From Lentisphaeria bacterium (GTDB taxonomy: Bacteria; Verrucomicrobiota; Lentisphaeria; JABSQK01; UBA12247), in the NCBI GenBank assembly GCA_003477185.1, contig DMTJ01000297.1, forward strand, positions 1 through 5,357: a stretch of 5,357 bases of DNA, read 5' to 3'. The translations under genes and the position numbers were made by a program. Each line of letters opens with the position of its first letter. The first letter of the stretch is position 1. The notes below the pieces were generated by a model that saw only the letters and a list, made by a program, of their open reading frames with translations, had not been told where the DNA came from and ran no database searches. This document shows positions 1-5,357 of this stretch, in pieces.

Positions 1-1
1 T

Positions 2-616
2 GAGGCCGATGTGCTTGCTTACGCGTACAACTATGATGACCCTCGGGTGCCGTTGGCAGGTGTCTGCCAGCGCGAGTTGGTCCGGTTCTTCGCATCGTCG
101 AGCTTTAACGATGTTGTTGGTCGTGGTCGCACAGTCACCGCGACCAAGCTGACGCGGCGGATTTCTGAGGCCGTGGCGGCGGTGAAGCCACCGTTGGGAG
201 TAGAGATCACCTATGTGGCGCTGACGGATCTGCATCCACCGGTTGAAACGGGCGAGTCCTTCCAGCAGGTAGTTGGTGCGCAAGAAGAACTGCTGGCCAA
301 AGTGTTGCGGGCAGAAGGTGATGCCCGCGCGTGGCAGAATGAGGCGAAGGGGCTGAGTGACAGTGTGGCGGCCGATGCGGAGGCATACCGCCAGGAGCGG
401 AAGCTGATTCCGGAGGCGCGGTCGCTGCGGTTTGCCCAGCAGTGTGCAGCGTATGCGAAGGCACCAAGTATTTACACACGACGTCTGATGATGGAGACAC
501 TGGCAGAGCGAGACGTGCGCTGCGTGTTTATTGCGACTCGTGCGAAACAGATTCTAGAAGTAAATCTCGAGGAAGATCCAGAGATTGATCTTACTCGGGA
601 CCTTAAGCTTAAGTAG
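2..616 (+). CDS. HflK-type SPFH/Band-7 membrane protein, 3' part only
   Basis: This is the C-terminal 204 residues of a larger protein. The frame is open to the left edge, so the GTG at 11 is not taken as the start and the N-terminus, with any membrane anchor, lies outside the window. Numbering from the first visible codon, residues 1-80 look like the second half of an SPFH (Band 7) domain: a tyrosine-rich strand, the segment VCQRELVRFF at 21-30, and SFNDVVGRGR at 34-43. Residues 75-110 (LTDLHPP, then SFQQVVGAQEE and RAEGDAR) match the HflK pattern at the start of the long C-terminal helix, which is Ala/Glu/Arg-rich and probably coiled coil to about 150. The end of that helix carries YAKAPSIYTRRLMMETL (151-167), resembling the HflK element 'Y..AP..TR.R...ET'. 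HflK proteins work with HflC as a membrane complex that modulates FtsH. The next gene is HflC-type and starts 8 bp downstream, consistent with an operon. The HflK-like assignment is firm at family level; the exact role is inferred. Confidence 0.85.
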   Translation, partial: EADVLAYAYNYDDPRVPLAGVCQRELVRFFASSSFNDVVGRGRTVTATKLTRRISEAVAAVKPPLGVEITYVALTDLHPPVETGESFQQVVGAQEELLAKVLRAEGDARAWQNEAKGLSDSVAADAEAYRQERKLIPEARSLRFAQQCAAYAKAPSIYTRRLMMETLAERDVRCVFIATRAKQILEVNLEEDPEIDLTRDLKLK

Positions 617-620
617 AGGA
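615..620 (+). promoter_or_regulatory. Shine-Dalgarno site of the HflC-type gene
   Basis: AGAGGA lies 4 bases before the ATG at 625 and overlaps the TAG stop (614-616) of the preceding gene. The short spacing and the overlap suggest that terminating ribosomes from the upstream gene could feed this start. Confidence 0.6.
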
Positions 621-624
621 TACC

Positions 625-1617
625 ATGGCAGACCATACTCATACCGATCCGCAAACGCACCACAGCAGCAAGCCGCTGATTGTTGTCGTGCTGGCTGTGT
701 GCGCGATATTTATCATTTCACTCTTCACCTTCCAAGTGCAGGAGACGGAGCACGCCGTGGTCACGCGCTGGGGAAATCCAGTGCGAGTTGCTGCACCGGG
801 CCTGCATTTCAAGCTACCCACGCCGGTCGAGACTGTATGGCGCAAGGATCGTCGAGTGCGGTGCTTTGACGGCAACATTGGCGAGTTGGAAGAGACCTTC
901 ACGAGGGACGGCAAGAATATCGTGATCGGCGTCTACGTCTGCTGGCGGATTCAGAATAGTGAAGAGCAGATCATGAAGTACCTGCGCAGCGTGCAGGAAG
1001 TGGACCAGACCCGTGATAGCTTTGCGGTCGCGGAAGAGCTGCTGACGAATGTGCTGCGCAGTACGCGCAGCGGCGTGATCAGCCGTTATGACTTTGGCGA
1101 TCTGATCAATGTCAATGCCACGAAAGTGAAGATCGACCAGATCGAAGCTGATCTGCTCGCGGGCATGCAAACTCACTCGCTTGACCAGTTCGGGATTGAG
1201 ATCGTAGATGTCGGGCTCAAGCAAATCGGACTGCCCGAGAAGGTCAGCATCTCGGTGTTTGAGCGGATGAAGGCCGAGCGTGAAGCGACTCGTCAGGAGA
1301 TTCTCGCCCGTGGCGATGCCGAAGCACAGCGAATTCGTGCCGAAGCAGAGAGCCAACGTCGGATCGTGGTGGCGCAGGCGGAAGCGAGCGCCAAAAAGGT
1401 GCGTGGTGCGGCCGACGCAGCAGCTGCCGAGTTCTACGACGTGTTCAATCAGGAGCCTGAGCTTGCCGAGTTTCTGGCCGAGGTCGAAGCACTCAAGAAG
1501 TTGAGTCATGGGGCAACTCTGTTCTTTGACCCAGATACCCCGCCGTTCTCTGCACTCAAGCGTTTCCAAGACTCCACGTCAAGGCCCGGCACCAAGCTGC
1601 CAGCGGTCCGGAACTAA
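625..1617 (+). CDS. HflC-type SPFH/Band-7 membrane protein (FtsH modulator subunit)
   Basis: A 330-residue protein, typical in length for HflC. The start is the ATG at 625 with AGAGGA just upstream. Residues 1-16 are a short polar tail rich in histidine (H4, H6, H12, H13). One hydrophobic segment at about 17-36 is the membrane anchor. The SPFH domain follows (about 37-215), opening with QETEHAVVTRWGNP, the usual HflC/prohibitin entry, then APGLHFKLP at 57-65. IGLPEKVSISVFERMKAERE (201-220) is the diagnostic HflC element 'LPE.V..SVF.RM..ER'. ARGDAEAQRIRAEAES (228-243) begins the Ala/Glu/Arg-rich coiled coil, and EPELAEFLAEVEALKK (277-292) with TLFFDPDTPPF (298-308) corresponds to the HflC C-terminal end. 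By family knowledge HflC pairs with HflK at the membrane to form a cage around FtsH that controls its access to membrane proteins. It lies between two HflK-type genes, which argues that all three assemble together. No ftsH is visible here. Family assignment is confident; FtsH as partner is inferred. Confidence 0.92.
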   Translation: MADHTHTDPQTHHSSKPLIVVVLAVCAIFIISLFTFQVQETEHAVVTRWGNPVRVAAPGLHFKLPTPVETVWRKDRRVRCFDGNIGELEETFTRDGKNIVIGVYVCWRIQNSEEQIMKYLRSVQEVDQTRDSFAVAEELLTNVLRSTRSGVISRYDFGDLINVNATKVKIDQIEADLLAGMQTHSLDQFGIEIVDVGLKQIGLPEKVSISVFERMKAEREATRQEILARGDAEAQRIRAEAESQRRIVVAQAEASAKKVRGAADAAAAEFYDVFNQEPELAEFLAEVEALKKLSHGATLFFDPDTPPFSALKRFQDSTSRPGTKLPAVRN

Positions 1618-1628
1618 GCCCGCGCATC

Positions 1629-2696
1629 ATGCCCATCCCCGATATCCAGTTCAATAGCCGCCGCCAGCGTGGCGAAGGCGAAGAAGCTGTTCTTCGCACC
1701 GCGAAGTTGGCTCGACGGATTCTTGTGATCTCGATGGTGCTGGTCGCCATTGGCTATGTGGTGTCCAACTACACGGTTCTAGATGCCAACGAGCAGGCCT
1801 TTATCTCGCAGTTTGGGGCGGTAAAGGGCGACGCTCTGAAGCCAGGCAAGGGGTACTATGCGCTACCGAAGCCGTTTGCCTCAGTGGTGCGCGTGCGTAC
1901 GGCCCGCAGCCACACCGTGGTTGCCTCGTTCTGGTACGAGGAGGCGGCCGCCAACCAGCAAGGCCCGCCGCCGGACCCTGAGACTCTACGCACGGCGGCC
2001 GACAGCTATCTTTTGACCGGAGATTACAATGTGATTCATGGGCGCTGGAGTGTGAACTTCACGATCGATAACCTGAAGCGCTATCACTACGGGTACGCGG
2101 AAGGTCAGGCAGATTTGATGATTCAGAACGCACTGGCCAACGCTGTCGTGAAGGAAGTCGCTGGCACGCCGATCGACAGCGCGATTTACGAAGGCTCAGA
2201 GACCTTACGTGGCAACGTAGAGCGGCGCTTCAAGCGCAAGCTGGTCGCCTTGGATGTGGGTATTGACTTGAGCTCGATCAACGTGTACTTCGACCGGCGC
2301 GAGGTCCCGCGACAGGTCTTGGATGCCTTTACCCAGGTGATCGAAGCAGAGAACGAGTACTCGAGCCGCCGCAGTGGGGCACACGCCTTCAGCCGCAAGC
2401 TCGGGCAACAGGCTCAGGGCGAGGCCTCGCAGATTCTTGCCGAGGCAGAGAGTTATAACCAGCGGGTGCGTGCTGGAGTCGAGGCCGATGCTGATTACTT
2501 CGAGAAGATTCTACCGAAGTACCGGACTTCGCGGAACACCTTGCTGGTGACAATGTTTCAGGAGACGTTGCAGCAAATGATCGCACAGGCGCGCGATGTC
2601 TACTACACGACCGCCGATCAGGAGATTCGCCTCCAGCTGAATCGTGTGCCAAAGGATGTGGCCCACGATAGCGAGGGCGCTCACGTCAATCGTTGA
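1629..2696 (+). CDS. Second HflK-type SPFH/Band-7 membrane protein
   Basis: A 355-residue SPFH protein. The ATG at 1629 is chosen because it keeps the charged cytosolic tail (residues 10-30) ahead of the membrane segment at about 31-47; the next internal start would cut into that segment. No convincing Shine-Dalgarno sequence precedes it, and the gap to the previous stop is only 11 bp, so translation probably depends on the upstream gene. The SPFH domain covers about 50-240: DANEQAFISQFGAV (52-65), KPGKGYYALPKPF (71-83), then LLTGDYNVIHGRWSVNFTID (128-147), which matches the HflK signature '.LTGD.N...'. VPRQVLDAFTQVIEAENE (226-243) leads into a coiled coil with QGEASQILAEAESY (263-276). The C-terminal FEKILPKYRTSRN then LVTMFQETLQQMI (291-318) parallels the HflK end 'Y..AP..TR.RL..ET'. 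It is therefore HflK-like rather than a second HflC, and paralogous to the truncated gene at the left edge. Its stop overlaps the start of dinB. The function as a scaffold subunit of an HflKC-like complex is inferred from family and context. Confidence 0.9.
   Translation: MPIPDIQFNSRRQRGEGEEAVLRTAKLARRILVISMVLVAIGYVVSNYTVLDANEQAFISQFGAVKGDALKPGKGYYALPKPFASVVRVRTARSHTVVASFWYEEAAANQQGPPPDPETLRTAADSYLLTGDYNVIHGRWSVNFTIDNLKRYHYGYAEGQADLMIQNALANAVVKEVAGTPIDSAIYEGSETLRGNVERRFKRKLVALDVGIDLSSINVYFDRREVPRQVLDAFTQVIEAENEYSSRRSGAHAFSRKLGQQAQGEASQILAEAESYNQRVRAGVEADADYFEKILPKYRTSRNTLLVTMFQETLQQMIAQARDVYYTTADQEIRLQLNRVPKDVAHDSEGAHVNR
2693..2696 (+). promoter_or_regulatory. TTGA start/stop overlap coupling dinB to the HflK-type gene
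   Basis: The TTG start of dinB (2693-2695) overlaps the TGA stop (2694-2696) of the preceding gene. The only purine-rich stretch upstream, GAGGG at 2673-2677, is 15 bases away, too far to be an efficient Shine-Dalgarno site. The next in-frame ATG, at 2729, would remove the first catalytic aspartate of the polymerase (D12), so the TTG is the functional start. The arrangement points to translational coupling by reinitiation. Confidence 0.7.
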
Positions 2697-3844
2697 GCGA
2701 CACCGACCGCTGGATTTTTCATGTAGACATGGACGCGTTCTACGCGTCTGTCGAGCAGCGGGATTCTGTGCACCTAAGAGGCGAGCCGGTAATCGTCGGG
2801 GCACCGCCTGACAAGCGCGGGGTCGTCTGCACGGCGTCCTATGAAGCACGCGAGTTTGGGGTGCATTCGGCAATGCCGTCGCGCACTGCGCATCGGCTCT
2901 GCCCCCACGCGCATTTCATGCCCGTTCGGATGCAGCAATATCGGGACGTTTCCCACCAACTGTTTGGCGTATTTCGGGCAGTAACCAGCCATGTGGAAGG
3001 CCTTTCTGTCGACGAGGCGTTTCTCGATGTCACGGACCAGGTGTCGTCAGCAGAAGAAGCAATTACTCTTGCCGAGTCACTGAAGGCACAGATTTGGCAT
3101 GAGATTGGGTTGACCGCCTCGATTGGGATCGCGCCGAATAAGCTGCTGGCTAAGCTGGCCAGCGACCTGCAAAAGCCGAATGGGCTCACGTTTGTCCCAC
3201 GAGAACCCGCTGCGATCTCCGCAATGTTGGCCCCGCTTTCCCTGCAACGACTCTGGGGGATTGGGCCCAAGTCCGCCGTACGCCTTGAGCGTTGCGGACT
3301 CCGCAAAGTCGCGGATGTGCAGCGTTGCGGTGCCGAGGCGTTGACCGGCTTGCTCGGGCAGGAGGGCGCAGAGCGGCTCTTCGCGCTTAGCCATGGCATC
3401 GATCAGCGTCCGGTTTCCCAGGCGTCAGCGGTCAAGTCTATCTCGAACGAGAACACCTTTGGCGAAGACTGTGGCGATTTGGCGACTATCGAGGCCTGTC
3501 TGTTGGGCTTGGCGGTTCATGTCGCGGAGCGTGTGAAGGATCGTTCGTATCTCGCTACGACAGTTGTGCTGAAGTTGCGCTGGGCAGACTTTCGTACCAT
3601 CACGCGCCAAATCACGCTGTCGCCGGGGACAGACCATGAGCGCCCGATTCTTCGTGCGGCATTTCGGCTACTGCGCACTCACTGGGATCAAGCCGCTTTG
3701 CGGCTGATCGGGATCGGAGTCACGGTGGTGCCGCCTGCCACTGGCGAGTATCAGCCGGAGTTGTTCGATCTGACCCTGCCATTATCTTCCGAGGATGCGG
3801 CCCTGGATGTGGAGATCGTGGGAATGCGCCAAGGGCGGGAGTAG
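2693..3844 (+). CDS. dinB: DNA polymerase IV (Y-family translesion polymerase)
   Basis: A 383-residue DinB; E. coli Pol IV has 351. It copies past damaged or distorted template bases in the cytoplasm, with low fidelity and no proofreading domain. Motifs are intact. FHVDMDAFYASVEQ (9-22) carries the first metal ligand D12 and, at Y17, the steric-gate position that excludes ribonucleotides. SVDEAFLDVT (105-114) carries the catalytic D107 and E108. SIGIAPNKLLAKLASDLQKPNG (from 143) is the conserved palm segment. LWGIGPKSAVRLERCGL (187-203) is the helix-hairpin-helix of the thumb. KSISNENTF (248-256) marks the start of the little-finger domain. Near the C-terminus QPELF (354-358) matches the QxxLF sliding-clamp-binding motif, followed by a 25-residue tail. 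The TTG start overlaps the upstream stop, so expression should follow the SPFH operon. I see no LexA-type palindrome immediately upstream, but the region is coding and regulation may sit further up. The identification is secure; the unusual feature is the operon partner. Confidence 0.97.
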   Translation: MSDTDRWIFHVDMDAFYASVEQRDSVHLRGEPVIVGAPPDKRGVVCTASYEAREFGVHSAMPSRTAHRLCPHAHFMPVRMQQYRDVSHQLFGVFRAVTSHVEGLSVDEAFLDVTDQVSSAEEAITLAESLKAQIWHEIGLTASIGIAPNKLLAKLASDLQKPNGLTFVPREPAAISAMLAPLSLQRLWGIGPKSAVRLERCGLRKVADVQRCGAEALTGLLGQEGAERLFALSHGIDQRPVSQASAVKSISNENTFGEDCGDLATIEACLLGLAVHVAERVKDRSYLATTVVLKLRWADFRTITRQITLSPGTDHERPILRAAFRLLRTHWDQAALRLIGIGVTVVPPATGEYQPELFDLTLPLSSEDAALDVEIVGMRQGRE

Positions 3845-3899
3845 GCGTACTTCGGTTTCCGGTTTTGCTTCCACGGCGAAGTGGAGAAGAGGTATCGGC
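3845..3899 (+). other. Intergenic gap between dinB and the helicase gene
   Basis: A 55 bp gap. I see no -35/-10 pair that I would defend, no LexA-like palindrome, and no GC-rich hairpin followed by a T run, so the helicase gene may be read through from dinB. A small hairpin is possible (TCCAC at 3870-3874 with GTGGA at 3881-3885, six-base loop), and its right arm overlaps the first part of the purine-rich ribosome binding region. The stem is too short to claim a regulatory function. Confidence 0.5.
3883..3892 (+). promoter_or_regulatory. Shine-Dalgarno region of the helicase gene
   Basis: The purine-rich stretch GGAGAAGAGG ends 7 bases before the ATG at 3900, a standard distance. It is the strongest ribosome binding site in the window and, with no in-frame start codon upstream between the dinB stop and 3900, fixes the helicase start. 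Confidence 0.75.
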
Positions 3900-5357
3900 A
3901 TGGCTACCGATTTCTACAATATTCTGATTCATCATCGTCTAAAGGGGCTTCTAGCCGGGCAGGCGACCCCGTTTCGGGGGGAGGTGCAGAAGACGCTAGA
4001 ACGGCTGCAGCTGGGCTACTGGGGGAATGGGACGCGGGTGAAGGCACTTCGCGGAGTCCGCAAACCGGTGTATGAGGCCCGAGTCACCCGGGCAATCCGG
4101 ATGCTATTTACGGTCGTTCGGATCTCGGATACTGAGCCGCCGTACGCGCTTTCGCCGCATGTTTTAGTCTGGGACATTGTCGGACATGACAATATCAATC
4201 GAGCGCGGCGGATGAATATCGTGCCAGAAACTGGTTTTTTGGATTTTGCGGAGTTCGCAACGGCAACCTTGGCAGAGACGCCCGACTGCCCGGAGGCGCT
4301 GCTGCCAAACCAGGAGGGTACGCCAGATCTGCTGGAGTACGTAAATGATCCGCTAAATGTGCCTGAGACCGAGGCAATGGTGGAGTCGATTCGTTGGTAC
4401 GAACTGACGCCGGAGATCGTGGCAGACGAGGCCGAGTGGCAGGCGTTGCTGGATGACCCATCCGTGAATGATTTGGAACTGAAGCTGTCACGGGAGCAGG
4501 CGGAGAGCGTGTACCTACCAGGGCCGGTTTTGCTGCGCGGCACGGCTGGGAGCGGCAAGACCACGGTAAGCGTATACCGGCTGGCGCGGCTGGTTATGGA
4601 GCAGCCGCAGAGTCGAATCCTGTATGTAACCTACAGCGAGCCTTTGCTCGAGACTGTGCGCTCGTTGTTTCATGATCTGTTCAGGTCACGGCGGGAGACG
4701 CCGCCGCGGGTGCCTGATTTCTACACGTTTCCACAGTTGTATGCGGAGATCGCAGGCGGGGAGCTGCCGTCAGTTCGGCTGGCTGCCTTTGAGGAATGGT
4801 ATCGGCAGGCATACCGGCTGTCAGATGCGGCATTGGCCTGGGAGGAGATTCGGGGGATTGTGAAGGGCGCGTGTACGGAGCCGGGGCAGGTCGGACTATC
4901 GCGTGAGGCGTACGAGAGGCTGGGGCGCAAGCGGGCACCGTTGTTTGTGGCCGAGAGACCGCGGCTGTTCAAGGTGTATGAACGGTATCAGGGCTGGCTG
5001 AGAGCGCAGAATCGCAGCGACGACGTGGATGCAGCGCGGGCTGCACTTCGCCAGCTGGCGCCGGCGCATGTGTATGATCACGTGGTCTGCGATGAGGGCC
5101 AGGACCTGACCGAAGTAGAGTTGCTGTTGTTGCTGCGCTTGGTGCGGCGCATGGATGGCCTGCTGTTCGCGGCGGATCCGCAGCAGATCGTGAACCCCAG
5201 TGGTTTTCGCTGGGCGGAGCTGCGAACGCTGATTCGTAGCCAGGATCGCCATACTGGTGCGCCAGATATTTATTCGCTCACCCGCAACTTCCGGAGTGTG
5301 CACAGCATTGTGAGCCTGGCGAACGCGTTGCTGACAATCCAGCGGGAGCGGACCGGG
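3900..5357 (+). CDS. SF1 UvrD/Rep-like helicase with N-terminal RelE-like domain, 5' part
   Basis: The first 486 codons of a gene that is still open at the right edge. Residues about 25-105 resemble the RelE/ParE toxin fold: a basic RVKALRGVRKPVYEARV (46-62), RAIRMLFTVVR (64-74), and the closing strand HVLVWDIVGHDNINRARR (87-104), the 'VGH....R' ending common in RelE-like proteins. Residues 106-190 are an acidic linker I do not recognise. The helicase core then begins: LSREQ with Q200 as Q-motif; Walker A GTAGSGKTT (214-222, K220); motif Ia RILYVTYSEPLLETV (from about 234); DFYTF similar to motif Ib; Walker B/motif II CDEGQDLTEVE (397-407, D398/E399); motif III AADPQQI (424-430, Q429); motif IV TRNFRS (461-466, R465). 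The order and spacing fit ATP-driven UvrD/Rep-type 3'-5' DNA helicases; motifs V and VI would lie beyond the window. Glycine replaces the usual alanine in DEAQD. The RelE-like part may bind nucleic acid or protein rather than act as a toxin. Roles in repair or in phage defence are both possible; neither is shown here. Confidence 0.88.
   Translation, partial: MATDFYNILIHHRLKGLLAGQATPFRGEVQKTLERLQLGYWGNGTRVKALRGVRKPVYEARVTRAIRMLFTVVRISDTEPPYALSPHVLVWDIVGHDNINRARRMNIVPETGFLDFAEFATATLAETPDCPEALLPNQEGTPDLLEYVNDPLNVPETEAMVESIRWYELTPEIVADEAEWQALLDDPSVNDLELKLSREQAESVYLPGPVLLRGTAGSGKTTVSVYRLARLVMEQPQSRILYVTYSEPLLETVRSLFHDLFRSRRETPPRVPDFYTFPQLYAEIAGGELPSVRLAAFEEWYRQAYRLSDAALAWEEIRGIVKGACTEPGQVGLSREAYERLGRKRAPLFVAERPRLFKVYERYQGWLRAQNRSDDVDAARAALRQLAPAHVYDHVVCDEGQDLTEVELLLLLRLVRRMDGLLFAADPQQIVNPSGFRWAELRTLIRSQDRHTGAPDIYSLTRNFRSVHSIVSLANALLTIQRERTG

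Noticed and set aside
814..1569. Long open frame of 251 codons on the - strand
   Set aside because: It lies entirely opposite the well-supported HflC-type gene, and its translation shows no recognisable domain; it is a shadow of the codon bias on the + strand.
2839..3399. Open frame of 186 codons on the - strand
   Set aside because: It is fully antisense to dinB, whose catalytic motifs are intact; the Ser/Arg/Cys-rich translation has no family features.
3870..3885. Possible hairpin in the gap before the helicase gene as terminator or RNA switch
   Set aside because: The stem has only five base pairs with no T run after it; such a hairpin is expected by chance.
3881..4075. Small + strand frame overlapping the helicase start
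   Set aside because: It is out of frame with the helicase, which has the better ribosome binding site and a recognisable protein; the small product resembles nothing known to me.
3900..4220. A separate RelE toxin gene ahead of the helicase, with a frameshift or lost stop
   Set aside because: The frame is continuous through the linker into Walker A with no stop, no second ribosome binding site and no antitoxin-like gene, so a fusion is the simpler reading.
4016..4564. Open frame of 182 codons on the - strand opposite the start of the helicase gene
   Set aside because: The + strand frame is continuous from 3900 to the right edge with SF1 motifs; the antisense product is low-complexity, Ser/Arg/Thr-rich.

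Overview
The window is densely coding on the + strand and holds five genes in a row, two of them cut by the window edges: an HflK-type SPFH/Band-7 protein (3' part only), an HflC-type SPFH protein, a second HflK-type SPFH protein, DNA polymerase IV (dinB), and the 5' part of a superfamily 1 (UvrD/Rep-like) helicase that carries an unusual RelE-like N-terminal domain. No gene is supported on the - strand. There are no RNA genes, repeats, CRISPR arrays or mobile elements. The DNA is moderately GC-rich (high fifties percent by eye), with no obvious compositional break.

The organism is a bacterium with moderately GC-rich DNA, ATG and TTG starts and Shine-Dalgarno sites before some genes only. Several tandem HflK/HflC-like genes are reminiscent of the Planctomycetota/Verrucomicrobiota group, but this is a weak inference from gene content and not a firm assignment.

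Layout: positions 2-2696 form a tight cluster of three SPFH genes separated by 8 and 11 bp. In characterised bacteria HflK and HflC form a membrane-anchored cage that encloses and modulates the AAA+ protease FtsH. Here there appear to be two HflK-type subunits flanking one HflC-type subunit, suggesting a three-component version of the complex. dinB starts on a TTG that overlaps the stop of the last SPFH gene, so a translesion polymerase is probably translated from the same message as membrane-proteostasis genes. After a 55 bp gap with no clear promoter or terminator, the helicase gene begins behind a good ribosome binding site and runs off the right edge with all SF1 motifs up to motif IV visible.

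The most notable items are the RelE-like/SF1 helicase fusion, the triple SPFH cluster, and the translational overlap that ties dinB to it. Whether these five genes form one functional system cannot be decided from this window, because both ends are cut.
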